DNA from: Caldifarciminota bacterium | GTDB lineage: Bacteria > Hydrothermota > Tepidihabitantia > Tepidihabitantales > CAIPLT01 | NCBI GenBank assembly: GCA_903865935.1 | Contig: CAIPLT010000059.1 | Location: 1 to 64,000 of the forward strand | Length of the DNA: 64,000 bases | Direction of reading: 5' to 3' | In this document: positions 35,439 through 43,954 of the stretch, piece by piece | Layout of the letters: every line of letters starts with the position of its first letter | Numbering within the stretch: position 1 is the first letter of the stretch | Translations under genes and position numbers: made by a program | The notes under the pieces: model-generated | Seen by the model: only the letters and a program-made list of their open reading frames with translations | Told to the model about the DNA's origin: nothing | Databases searched by the model: none

Positions 35439-36833
35439 TTACATTTCATCTACGGTAATCTCTTGGGCAATTTCACCAATCGAGTTCTCAAATTTCATCA
35501 CTTCTTTACGGAAGGTGAGGTTGAAGGTATCGGTCGGACCATTACGCTGCTTGGCAATATTGAGCTCGGCAATACCTTCGTTCTCGGGTTTTCTCAGCTC
35601 TGAATATGCATCAGCCCGATATAAAAGCAAAACCATATCGGCGTCCTGTTCAATTGCACCCGATTCTCTCAGGTCGGCTAGCTGCGGACGCTTACCCTCG
35701 CGGTGTTCGGGCAATCGTGAGAGCTGAGATAATGCCATAACCGGCACATTCAGTTCCTTGGCCAATGCTTTTAATGCTCGGGAAATATCCGAGATTTCCT
35801 GCTGTCGGTTTTTCTGCGAGGATGTTGTAGTTGGTTCACATAATTGAATATAATCAACCATAACCATTGCCAGGTCGGATTCGGCTTTAAGCCGACGTGC
35901 CTTGGCTTTGATTTCTAAAACTCGCGCTGATGCCGAATCGTCAATGTAGAGAGGCAGGTGCTCTAAATAACCGGCAACATTAGTTAATTTATTCCACTGC
36001 GCCTTAGACAATTGTCCTTTACGAATTGCCTGAAAAGGTATGCCGGCTTCGGCACAGATGACACGCTCTAAAAGAGTTTCAGTGGTCATTTCTAAAGAAA
36101 AGACCGCCACCGGCTTTTCATGTTTTTTTGCTACGTTGACGGCAATGTTTAATGCAAGAGCGGTTTTACCCATTGCCGGCCGACCGGCAACGATAATTAA
36201 ATCACCGGGTTGAAATCCGCTGGTCAGTTCATCAAGCTTGATATATCCGGTTTCAAGTCCGGTCACAAGCCGCCCGCGGTTCACAAAACGGTCTTCAATT
36301 TTTTTGACCAGGGGTTTAAACATATCTTTCATTGCAACCAGTCCACGCCGCAGCTTCTTTTCTTTAATCTCAAATATGAGATGCTCGGCGCGGTCTAAGA
36401 GTTCATCGGTGGTTTGGGTTGACGAGATGCTTTCCGACACAATTTGAGTTGCCGTCTGAATCAGCTTGCGCTGAACCGCTTTTTCCAGGACAAGCTTACA
36501 GTGTTCTTCAATGTTAGCAGTGGTCATTACCATATCAACCAACTTGGACAGGTGTTCGCGGCCGCCGACATTTTCCAGCTCTTTTAACCGATTGAGTTCT
36601 TCAGCTGCGGTAAGGATATCAATTGCGGTATTCCGTTCAAAAAGATTTGACACCGCTTGAAATATTTTACGATGCTGTGACAGGTAAAAACAGCTCTCGT
36701 CAAGAAGCTCTAAAGCATGGACAACTGCTTCTTCATCTAAAAGCATCGCGCCAAGTACTGCCTGCTCGGCTTCGATTGCCTGGGGTGGGGTGCGTTCGGC
36801 ATGAACCGATGCATCAGTATTATTCTGTTTCAT
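35439..36833 (-). CDS. dnaB: Replicative DNA helicase DnaB
   Basis: Unwinds DNA at the fork. The 464 residues have the N-terminal helical domain (PPQAIEAEQAVLGAMLLD) and the RecA-like C-terminal domain with Walker A VAGRPAMGKTALAL, the VDYIQL Walker B and LRESGAIEQDADMVLLLYR. No intein is seen. It lies between the rpoZ-like gene and radA on the minus strand. Confidence 0.97.
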   Translation of the reverse strand: MKQNNTDASVHAERTPPQAIEAEQAVLGAMLLDEEAVVHALELLDESCFYLSQHRKIFQAVSNLFERNTAIDILTAAEELNRLKELENVGGREHLSKLVDMVMTTANIEEHCKLVLEKAVQRKLIQTATQIVSESISSTQTTDELLDRAEHLIFEIKEKKLRRGLVAMKDMFKPLVKKIEDRFVNRGRLVTGLETGYIKLDELTSGFQPGDLIIVAGRPAMGKTALALNIAVNVAKKHEKPVAVFSLEMTTETLLERVICAEAGIPFQAIRKGQLSKAQWNKLTNVAGYLEHLPLYIDDSASARVLEIKAKARRLKAESDLAMVMVDYIQLCEPTTTSSQKNRQQEISDISRALKALAKELNVPVMALSQLSRLPEHREGKRPQLADLRESGAIEQDADMVLLLYRADAYSELRKPENEGIAELNIAKQRNGPTDTFNLTFRKEVMKFENSIGEIAQEITVDEM

Positions 36834-36868
36834 ACAGGCTCCATGTGATGCGTTTCATTATGTCTTAT

Positions 36869-37249
36869 TTATTCAAGTATTTTCTTTAGCCCGGCAATGT
36901 ACGGATTCGCTTCGGTCTTTTCCACTACTACACCACGACCTTTGGGCAGGTCTTTGATTTGTGCGGTAAATAATTCTTCTTCGGGTTCTAGCTTGGGCAG
37001 AACCGGTTTTATTTCGGCCGCGGTTTCGGTTACTTGTTTCTTTGGTTTGCGCCCGCGTTTTTTGGGGGCCTGCGGTTCAGGAATCGATACTTCAGGTGCG
37101 GCAGTTGCCGCTACCATTTCTTCATCTCTAGGCCGCGCGGGCGGTCTATTTGCATCGATTATTTTGCGTACTTCTTTACCCGCAAGCACAAGTGCGGCAT
37201 ATTTATTGGGATACTTTTTATAAATATCATCTAAATCTATAAACTTCAT
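36869..37249 (-). CDS. rpoZ: RNA polymerase omega subunit-like protein with an AT-hook
   Basis: A 126-residue protein. The N-terminal segment (IYKKYPNKYAALVLAGKEVRKI) resembles the omega core that folds around the beta-prime C-terminus. It follows gmk and yicC, the usual rpoZ neighbourhood. The second half is unusual: a Pro/Ala/Lys-rich linker with an AT-hook-type motif PKKRGRKPKK (62-71), then an acidic segment and a conserved-looking tail. Known AT-hooks bind the minor groove of AT-rich DNA. The omega call rests on weak similarity plus context. Confidence 0.65.
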   Translation of the reverse strand: MKFIDLDDIYKKYPNKYAALVLAGKEVRKIIDANRPPARPRDEEMVAATAAPEVSIPEPQAPKKRGRKPKKQVTETAAEIKPVLPKLEPEEELFTAQIKDLPKGRGVVVEKTEANPYIAGLKKILE

Positions 37250-37349
37250 ATCACTCCTTCCTCTACAATAATAAGGTTATAAGATTGGAAGATTACAAGA
37301 TTATTATCGCAACAATTATCTGATTGTTTAATATTCATTTTTTTCCAAT

Positions 37350-37970
37350 CTATTTTACAATTCTTAACCGTTCGGCATGGATTATCGCCATTAAATCATC
37401 AATTGCCTGGTTAAGGTCGTTGTTCACTATTACATAATCAATAAACGGTTTTGGGTTGGTCCTGATATTTTTAAAGACCGCATTCATTTCTTTGGCGGCT
37501 TCGGAAAACCGCTCTTGCAGTTTGTCCGAGCTGCTTTTCCTGCGGTTCCTTAATCTCGACCACAATTCGTGCATCGACGGCGGGATTATGTAAATCCCGA
37601 CCGTGTGATTATAAAACCGCCTCAGGGATTTAATCCCGTTTAAATCTAAGTCAAGAATTACATCCTTGCCTCTCTTCAGTTTTTTCAGTATCGGAGTTTT
37701 GGGAGTGCCGTATTCCGCATCGTAAATTTTTGTCCGCTCCAGAAGTTCGCCCTGTTTTATCCACTTATCAAATTGCTGATTAGTGAGAAAATGGTACTCG
37801 CGGCCGTTTTTTTCGTAGGGTCGTATCTTGCGTGTTGTTGCGGAAACCGAATACCAGACATTTTTATCACGCTTGATTGCTGCGTAACACAGAGTTGTTT
37901 TGCCGGCAGCTGACGGTGAAGCTAGCACGAAAATAGTCGGCGTTCGATAGCTTTTAATATCTATCTTCAT
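37350..37970 (-). CDS. gmk: Guanylate kinase
   Basis: Phosphorylates GMP to GDP. The 206 residues have the P-loop ASPSAAGKTTL (slightly divergent from SGPSGAGK), the GMP-binding SVSATTRKIRPYEKNGREYHF, and AEYGTPKTP. Its ATG overlaps the yicC stop by four bases. The 100-bp gap before the rpoZ-like gene contains only AT-rich sequence. Confidence 0.95.
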   Translation of the reverse strand: MKIDIKSYRTPTIFVLASPSAAGKTTLCYAAIKRDKNVWYSVSATTRKIRPYEKNGREYHFLTNQQFDKWIKQGELLERTKIYDAEYGTPKTPILKKLKRGKDVILDLDLNGIKSLRRFYNHTVGIYIIPPSMHELWSRLRNRRKSSSDKLQERFSEAAKEMNAVFKNIRTNPKPFIDYVIVNNDLNQAIDDLMAIIHAERLRIVK

Positions 37971-38857
37971 TCCACATTCCTTACCTGTTCGCGCAGTGCA
38001 TCAACTTCTTCTTTAATCGCGATGCCGTCCCGGCTGATTGAGGTGTCGCGACCTTTAGCAAGAATCGTTTCGGTTTCCCTGAGCATTTCAGATAGAATGA
38101 ACTCTAGTTTTCGACCGACGCTTTGAATATTTTTAGTACGGATTGTGCGTAAAAATGCGCGTGTGTGGCTGGACAATCTGACCAGTTCTTCAGCGATTGC
38201 CCGCGAAGCGCTTAATAATTCTAATTGCGCACCCTGTTCGGTATTGGGAATTATCCTTTCTTTCAGTTCTTGCCTCATAATTTTACTGCGTTTTTCGATA
38301 TTCTTAAGCGATTGCATAATGGTTGTGATGCGCCGGACAAAATCCCGGTATAAAAAGGCGCCTTCTTCGCACTTCATCTTATTTAACGAAGTCAGCGCTT
38401 TAATCGTGGTCTTATGGACATGCTGCCATAAATCTTTATTTTTATTCTGCTCTAAAGTTTTTGCCGGAACAACCATGCCCGGGAAAGATAGTATCGTATT
38501 AATGTTTATATCGCCGCTGATTTTGTAATCTTCTTTCAGGGTTTTGCTTAAGTCGAGCAAATTAGCTAACAGGTCATAATCTAATGTAAAAGTCCGCGTA
38601 TAACTGTGCTCGTTCTGGTTTGATGTCTTATCGCCATTAGCCCCCTGAATAATAATTGCCAGCTGAAGTGAACCGCGATAAATCTTGCGACTGATCGCCT
38701 CCCGGATACTGCTTTCATAACCGGCAAGCACGGTCGGCAGTTTCAGGCTTAATTCAAAAAACTTATGATTGCTTGACCGAATTTCAACAATCAGCTTGGC
38801 TTTGTGCGGTTTTAGAATAGCCTCGGCGCGACCCGTGCCAGTCATGCTTCTTATCAT
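37967..38857 (-). CDS. yicC: YicC-family endoribonuclease-like protein
   Basis: YicC proteins are recently described endoribonucleases linked to small-RNA turnover. The 296 residues show the standard N-terminus MIRSMTGTGRAEA, the SSNHKFFELSLKLP region and the C-terminal signature (ISRDGIAIKEEVDALREQVRNVE region at the end). The order yicC-gmk-rpoZ is widely conserved and supports all three calls. Confidence 0.93.
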   Translation of the reverse strand: MIRSMTGTGRAEAILKPHKAKLIVEIRSSNHKFFELSLKLPTVLAGYESSIREAISRKIYRGSLQLAIIIQGANGDKTSNQNEHSYTRTFTLDYDLLANLLDLSKTLKEDYKISGDININTILSFPGMVVPAKTLEQNKNKDLWQHVHKTTIKALTSLNKMKCEEGAFLYRDFVRRITTIMQSLKNIEKRSKIMRQELKERIIPNTEQGAQLELLSASRAIAEELVRLSSHTRAFLRTIRTKNIQSVGRKLEFILSEMLRETETILAKGRDTSISRDGIAIKEEVDALREQVRNVE

Positions 38858-38868
38858 TTATTCTCCTC

Positions 38869-39306
38869 CTATGCTTCTAAAATAATTGTTACCGGTCCAT
38901 CATTATTCAATTGCACATTCATCTTGGCGCCAAAAACACCGGTTTGGGTTTTACAGCCCGCATATCGTAATTCGCTGATAAATCTTTCGTATAGAACCTG
39001 AGCCTGATTTGGCTCCATTGCTTCAGTAAAAGAGGGCCGGTTTCCAGCCGAACAGTCAGCATACAGAGTGAATTGGGAGACGACCAGCAGCTCACCCTGA
39101 ATTTGCGATACTGAAAGGTTCATCTTGCGATTAGCATCTTCAAAGATTCTCAAATTACTCACTTTCTTTACCAGCTCACTGCATTTAATTTCATTGTCCG
39201 CCTTATGTATGCCGAGCAAACAGAGCAACCCCTGATTAATTTTTGCAACTTCTTTGTTGTCAATAATAACACAAGCGTTCTTAACTCTCTGCAGCACTAA
39301 CCTCAT
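38869..39306 (-). CDS. dtd: D-aminoacyl-tRNA deacylase
   Basis: Removes D-amino acids (and misattached glycine) from tRNAs. At 145 residues it is full length, with MRLVLQRVKNA, SQFTLYADCSAGNRPSF carrying the SQFTL active-site motif, and the cross-subunit Gly-cisPro-like NNDGPVTIILE. It lies 11 bp upstream of yicC. Confidence 0.95.
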   Translation of the reverse strand: MRLVLQRVKNACVIIDNKEVAKINQGLLCLLGIHKADNEIKCSELVKKVSNLRIFEDANRKMNLSVSQIQGELLVVSQFTLYADCSAGNRPSFTEAMEPNQAQVLYERFISELRYAGCKTQTGVFGAKMNVQLNNDGPVTIILEA

Positions 39307-39324
39307 TATTAAGTAGTTTTGTTT

Positions 39325-40002
39325 CTACCTTACACTCAGGGCAATAGCTTTGGCAAACTTTTCTGCGGCTTGCGGTCCAGAGGCGGTAATTATATTCCCG
39401 CTGATAACAACATCAGTCTTTTCATACTGCGCGCCGCCTTTTTTCAAGTCGGCAATGGTCGATTTATCTTCAAACACGGTTGCCTTTTTCCCGGCAAGCA
39501 CACCGGCGCGAGCTAATGTTACTGGGGCAAGGCAGATTGCCGCGACAATTTTATTGGGAGTGCGGGCAAAGTACCGGGCAAACTGATGCACAACCGAGTC
39601 GTCCCAGTAAATTGCAGCTCCGGTTCCGCCAATCAATATCAAACCATCATACTTTAATGTATCAATATCCTTTACCGTAATCTGGGGTTTTACCGCCAAA
39701 CCTAAAACTCCAATAGCAATAACCGTATCACGCGAAGCAACGGTTATTTTATGCCCAATTTTTGTTAACAATTCATAGGGAATCTTTAACTCTTCGTCAC
39801 GAAACGCTCTCGGCGCAACCAGCATCACAAATCGTTTAATCTTAGCTGTATCAGTAATTGGAGGTATCGACTCGGATAGTAATGCGGACAGGTTAGTTTC
39901 GGTTGTGGTCTTTGGTTCTGTCGCACTGCTCTTTTTCGTGCCACAACCCAAAACAAACAAACTGATAACTATTGAAAATACTATTTTTCTCATTCTTTTC
40001 AT
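39325..40002 (-). CDS. Exported DJ-1/PfpI-family lipoprotein
   Basis: The 225-residue protein starts with a signal peptide and lipobox FVLGC (Cys20) and a Ser/Thr-rich linker, then a DJ-1/PfpI domain. The nucleophile elbow is AAICLAPVTLA with the conserved Cys, preceded by LILIGGTGA and followed by the usual GKKATVFEDK stretch. DJ-1 proteins are normally cytosolic, so envelope anchoring is uncommon. It has its own promoter and is probably the first gene of a run through dtd, yicC and gmk. Confidence 0.78.
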   Translation of the reverse strand: MKRMRKIVFSIVISLFVLGCGTKKSSATEPKTTTETNLSALLSESIPPITDTAKIKRFVMLVAPRAFRDEELKIPYELLTKIGHKITVASRDTVIAIGVLGLAVKPQITVKDIDTLKYDGLILIGGTGAAIYWDDSVVHQFARYFARTPNKIVAAICLAPVTLARAGVLAGKKATVFEDKSTIADLKKGGAQYEKTDVVISGNIITASGPQAAEKFAKAIALSVR

Positions 40003-40022
40003 TCTATAGGATGAGCTAACCT

Positions 40023-40051
40023 ACTATACTTCAAAAATATTGGATTGTCAA
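40023..40051 (-). promoter_or_regulatory. Promoter of the DJ-1/dtd/yicC/gmk run
   Basis: Minus strand: TTGACA (40051-40046), 17-bp spacer, TATAGT (40028-40023), about 20 bases before the ATG at 40002. Confidence 0.7.
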
Positions 40052-40571
40052 GGCGTATAAGTCAAGCGATGAAAATCATGCAGGGTTTTTAGAAAATATT
40101 AAATTAATATTAATTTTTTCCTGTGGACCGGGTTACGTTCTAAATAATGGCGTGACAAATGCGGTCTTTAATCTCCTGATAGACCCCATCATATATTCCG
40201 TGATAGAAATCGTGTTAGTAATCGGTTTAGCAATCGTATTAATTAACCATTTATATACCGAATTAAGAACTGGGATAAGACCAATATTAGAAATCGTACT
40301 TGAATACAAACTTAAAGTACTTCACAATGAATTACTAAAAGTCCCACTAAGAGGATGGGACTATACCCCCTTGTTAAGGGAAATTTGAACTAACGATATG
40401 GAATATAGAATGTTAGGTGAAAAATCGGTTCTAAAAAATGTCTATTTATAGTTCGCATCTTTGAGTCGAGTTACTTTCACCTATTTCTAAAAATTTTTAC
40501 CTGTTTCTATTATTGGATGTCGTTCGCTACGGGCGAACTCCATCTACGCTTCGCGTCCGGGCGGGTTTTTA
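40052..40571. other. Gap with no supported gene
   Basis: The 610 bp between the DJ-1 gene and the glycosyltransferase hold the two flanking promoters. There is a doubtful 78-codon GTG frame (40152-40388) with one hydrophobic stretch, and a GC-rich patch at about 40517-40566 (GTCGTTCGCTACGGGCGAAC and CGCTTCGCGTCCGGGCG) that looks like repeat debris. Confidence 0.4.
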
Positions 40572-40599
40572 TTGACATTTCATCTTAGAGCGGTATTAT
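40572..40599 (+). promoter_or_regulatory. Promoter of the glycosyltransferase gene
   Basis: TTGACA (40572-40577), 16-bp spacer, TATTAT (40594-40599). The ATG at 40614 is 14 bases after the -10 box, leaving about 8 nt of leader without a Shine-Dalgarno sequence. Confidence 0.6.
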
Positions 40600-40613
40600 T
40601 ATACAAAAATTTA

Positions 40614-41744
40614 ATGCGAATTCTATTAGTTAGTTCAGCTTTCTGGCCCTATCCGTCTGGTATATCCGAACATGTTTATTATTTAGCCAAAGGCCTTATT
40701 AAAAGAGGCCATTGCGTAAAAATCCTGACCACAAATTACCCGTCCAAATGGGAAAGCAGCGAACACGAAGATTTGGATATCACAAGATTTGGCAGGGCGG
40801 TTTTAATTCCGCTTAACAAATCTGCCGCAACTTTTCCATTTGGCTTTGATATTCCATATCGCACCAAGCAATTTCTGGGGCATCAAACATTTGATATAAT
40901 TCACATGCATGGTTGCTATCCCCCGGAAATTGGGTTCTGGGCACTCAAATATTCTAAAACTATAAATTGTGTGACTTTTCATACGGTCGGATTTAAAAAC
41001 ATCCCGATGGTTAAAACGATTTCTAAAATATTTAAGAAATATGCGGATAAAATTAATGGCAAAATCGCGGTTACGAACATTGCTCAGGTTTGGGCAGAAC
41101 CATTTTCCCCGGGTAAATACCGTGTGATTCCAAATGGGGTTGACTGCGAACGGTTTTCAACAAATGTTCAACCATTGATTAAAAAAGAAAACAATATTTT
41201 TAGAATTCTTTATTTGGGACGATTAGATAAACGAAAAGGAGTTTTGGTAGCGATCAATGCATTTAAGAAAATACACGATAAAATACCGAATACAAAACTC
41301 TATATTGTCGGCGGCGGTCCATTAGAAAAAGAAGCTTGTCAGCTTGCTTGTAATCTTCAGTTAAAAGAGAGCTGTTATTTTCTTGGCTATGTGAAAAGAG
41401 AGGATTTGCCTGGTTATTATGCGAGTGCGGATGTGTATATTGCGCCTGCCTTAGGCGGCGAAGCGCAGGGCATCGTATTATTGGAAGCGATGGCAAGCGG
41501 TCGTGTGGTTGTCGCTTCAGATATCAATGGCTACCGCGAGGTAATCGAAAACGAGAAAACCGGCATATTTTTTATACCCGGTTCTTCAGACGATTTAGCT
41601 GACAAGGTTACTGATATAATAAAAAACGACGAATTACGCAATTCTTTAATGAAAAACAGTCGGGTATCCGCGGAAAAATATTCGTGGGATAAAATTGTCG
41701 CAGAAATTGAGGGATATTATCAGGAACTCATTGAACGAAAATAA
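40614..41744 (+). CDS. Glycosyltransferase family 4 protein
   Basis: A GT-B retaining glycosyltransferase of 376 residues. The N-terminal domain begins MRILLVSSAFWPYPSGISEH. The nucleotide-sugar site is in the C-terminal domain: YLGRLDKRKGV, then EAQGIVLLEAMASGRVVVAS, the E-x7-E region of GT4. The acceptor is unknown. The start is placed at 40614 because the frame upstream overlaps the promoter. The methyltransferase gene overlaps its end by 14 bp, so the two may act on one glycolipid or polysaccharide. Confidence 0.88.
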   Translation: MRILLVSSAFWPYPSGISEHVYYLAKGLIKRGHCVKILTTNYPSKWESSEHEDLDITRFGRAVLIPLNKSAATFPFGFDIPYRTKQFLGHQTFDIIHMHGCYPPEIGFWALKYSKTINCVTFHTVGFKNIPMVKTISKIFKKYADKINGKIAVTNIAQVWAEPFSPGKYRVIPNGVDCERFSTNVQPLIKKENNIFRILYLGRLDKRKGVLVAINAFKKIHDKIPNTKLYIVGGGPLEKEACQLACNLQLKESCYFLGYVKREDLPGYYASADVYIAPALGGEAQGIVLLEAMASGRVVVASDINGYREVIENEKTGIFFIPGSSDDLADKVTDIIKNDELRNSLMKNSRVSAEKYSWDKIVAEIEGYYQELIERK

Positions 41745-42387
41745 TTATTCGTCCGAATATTTTGAGCATATCGAAAAAGGGTATTATCCGTTTTCTTATT
41801 TACGCGACCGAGTAATAATACATTTTGTCAAGAAATTAATACCGAACCGTGGCTCCGCCCCGAGGCGAGAAGGCAAACGAATTTTAGAAATTGGGTGCGG
41901 AACCGGCCGATGCATCACCCAGATAGAAAATGACTACGAGACTTATGGCATGGATATTTCTGCCCACGCGATTACCGAGGCAAAAAAGAGGTCGCGGGCA
42001 ACTTCATTTTTGACCGCATCACTTGAGGCGTGCGATTCTTTTTCAGTTCAGTTTGATGGAATCATCGCAATAAATGTGATTGAACACCTGGCAAATCCTG
42101 AAGAGATATTACAAAAGATAAATTCAGTGTTAAAAAAAGGCGGGCTTCTATTTATTCACCTGCCGACCGCTTCTAATAAGTTGAGCAAATTTTTACTCGA
42201 CCGATTTTACAAAGACGATACACACGTCTATATTCCTTCGATAAATAATTTGAACTTGGCAATAAACAGAGCCGGGTTTCAGCAGATTTATCAACGTTCC
42301 GGAAGTTTCATTTTTCTGCCGATTTCCAATCAGAAGGTGCTGGAGATTACACCGCCTTATTTTGGCATCTATAAGAAAACCCAGTAA
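41731..42387 (+). CDS. Class I SAM-dependent methyltransferase
   Basis: A 218-residue methyltransferase with the glycine-rich SAM motif ILEIGCGTGRCI, then YGMDISAHAI and INVIEHLANPEEIL, and KKGGLLFIHLPT. The TTG at 41731 was preferred because it overlaps the glycosyltransferase stop and follows CAGGAAC. Residues just before the SAM motif (RGSAPRREGKR) are encoded by a GC-rich repeat also found in parA. Substrate unknown. Confidence 0.8.
   Translation: MNENNYSSEYFEHIEKGYYPFSYLRDRVIIHFVKKLIPNRGSAPRREGKRILEIGCGTGRCITQIENDYETYGMDISAHAITEAKKRSRATSFLTASLEACDSFSVQFDGIIAINVIEHLANPEEILQKINSVLKKGGLLFIHLPTASNKLSKFLLDRFYKDDTHVYIPSINNLNLAINRAGFQQIYQRSGSFIFLPISNQKVLEITPPYFGIYKKTQ
41847..41873. repeat. Repeat inserted in frame in the methyltransferase gene
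   Basis: CCGTGGCTCCGCCCCGAGGC followed by GAGAAGG. Its reverse complement shares 24 bases with one mismatch with 44724-44747 inside parA. The core CGCC-TCGG-GGCG is a small palindrome. Confidence 0.65.
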
Positions 42388-42398
42388 ATTTTACCAAT

Positions 42399-42426
42399 TT
42401 GACATTTCCGATGCTTTTGTTATGAT
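42399..42426 (+). promoter_or_regulatory. Promoter of cca
   Basis: TTGACA (42399-42404), 16-bp spacer, TATGAT (42421-42426), 14 bases before the ATG at 42441. Confidence 0.6.
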
Positions 42427-42440
42427 TGTTAATTATAGAT

Positions 42441-43826
42441 ATGATTAAAACTAAACATATTTCCGATAAAGAATTCTTATCAAAAGAGCTTTACAAAACC
42501 GCAATCGAACCAGTACTAAGTATTGACAGCACAAGAAAAATATATCTAGTCGGCGGAGCGATTCGTGATTTGCTTTTGAATAAGACACCATGCGATTTTG
42601 ATTTTGCGGTATCGGGCAGCGGTATTGAATTTGCCAGGAAATTTGCCAAAAAAGTTCGCGGTAGTTTTGTTCTGTTGTCGGAAAAAGACGATGAAGCAAG
42701 AGTAGTTCTGCACAAGACAATAACCTTTGATTTTAACGGCTTTGGCGATAAAAGAATCAGTGATGATTTAGTACGCCGAGATTTCACGATTAACGCCCTG
42801 GCGCTTAATCTTAAAAAACCCGACAATATCATTGATTATTTTCATGGATTGCATCATCTTAAACACAAAACAATCGCACCGGTAAGCGAAAACTCATTGA
42901 AACTCGACCCGCTGCGGATATTGCGGGCATTTCGCCATGCGCTTGAACTTAATTTCAAAGTTGATAAAAAAGTTCTCTTGCTTGCCAAAGAAATAAGCTT
43001 AAATGATATCGCGTCCGAGCGTATTTCCTATGAGTTATTAAGAATATGCGAATGTCCTAAATCTTATTCATATGTAAAACCGCTCTATAAATTAAATCTC
43101 TTAGAGCAAATATTCCCATCGGCGCATGAACTTTTACTGGATAAAGATTTATTCGGACATTCTTTGCGTACTTATAAAACGGTTGAAACGCTGGTATCAA
43201 ATAAAAGTTATTTCAGCCAATTCTCCAGCGAATTTGAAAACTATTTTAATAATTTCACATATCGCAAGGCATTACTGAAAATTGCCGGGTTACTGCACGA
43301 TATTGCCAAACCCCACACGCAGTTTACAACCGATGAAGGCGATATGCATTTTTATGGTCATGATAACCTGGGCGCGAAAATCGTGCAGCGGCTCGGTTAT
43401 GAAAAACTGAGACTGTCGCGTAAACAGGTTCAGATGTTAAAAACTTTAGTTCAAAACCATATGCGGTTACACCTTTTAGCGACTGCTCCGGAATTGACCG
43501 ACCGTGCAATCCGCAGGTTCTTTCGCGATTTGGGTGATGAGTTTCTCGGTTTGATGATACTCACTTTTGCCGATGGTTATGCAACTGCCAAAATGACCGG
43601 ACACTTAGAACGCACATTTACGAGAATGATGCAGCTTAAAGCGGCCGACGATTCGAAAAAGAAAATAAAACGTATAATTACCGGCGATGATTTAATCGCG
43701 CTCGGTTACAAACCAGGACCTCCGTTTGCACCGATTTTACAGGAGCTGGAAGAATTACAATTAGATGGTAAAATAACAACAAAACAAGACGGTATTGAAT
43801 ATATTAAAAATCATTTCCCAAAGTAA
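42441..43826 (+). CDS. cca: CCA-adding enzyme/poly(A) polymerase family tRNA nucleotidyltransferase with HD domain
   Basis: Adds or repairs the 3' CCA of tRNA (class II nucleotidyltransferase). The 461 residues have the catalytic YLVGGAIRDLLLNKTPCDFD with the DxD pair, RRDFTINALAL, and the RNA-binding DPLRILRAFRHA. An HD domain follows with GLLHDIAKPHT. Whether it is a full CCA-adding or an A-adding enzyme cannot be told from motifs alone. The ATG at 42441 follows a very short leader. Confidence 0.9.
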   Translation: MIKTKHISDKEFLSKELYKTAIEPVLSIDSTRKIYLVGGAIRDLLLNKTPCDFDFAVSGSGIEFARKFAKKVRGSFVLLSEKDDEARVVLHKTITFDFNGFGDKRISDDLVRRDFTINALALNLKKPDNIIDYFHGLHHLKHKTIAPVSENSLKLDPLRILRAFRHALELNFKVDKKVLLLAKEISLNDIASERISYELLRICECPKSYSYVKPLYKLNLLEQIFPSAHELLLDKDLFGHSLRTYKTVETLVSNKSYFSQFSSEFENYFNNFTYRKALLKIAGLLHDIAKPHTQFTTDEGDMHFYGHDNLGAKIVQRLGYEKLRLSRKQVQMLKTLVQNHMRLHLLATAPELTDRAIRRFFRDLGDEFLGLMILTFADGYATAKMTGHLERTFTRMMQLKAADDSKKKIKRIITGDDLIALGYKPGPPFAPILQELEELQLDGKITTKQDGIEYIKNHFPK

Positions 43827-43919
43827 ACCCCCCCACCTCTTCCATGGAATTATTTATATTAATTCTTAGTGTCGGTGTTAACGTAATATCTTTGTGAAAA
43901 CAGGTGCGGGGTAAAATAC

Positions 43920-43948
43920 TTGACTTTACAAGAAAATCAGATTAATTT
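43920..43948 (+). promoter_or_regulatory. Promoter of parAB
   Basis: TTGACT (43920-43925), 17-bp spacer, TAATTT (43943-43948). The parA ATG at 43955 is six bases further on, so the mRNA should be leaderless. Confidence 0.6.
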
Positions 43949-43954
43949 AATCTA

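Noticed and set aside
40152-40388. 78-codon GTG-initiated frame with one hydrophobic stretch
   Set aside because: No ribosome-binding site or promoter and no recognisable domain; composition is like the surrounding AT-rich gap.
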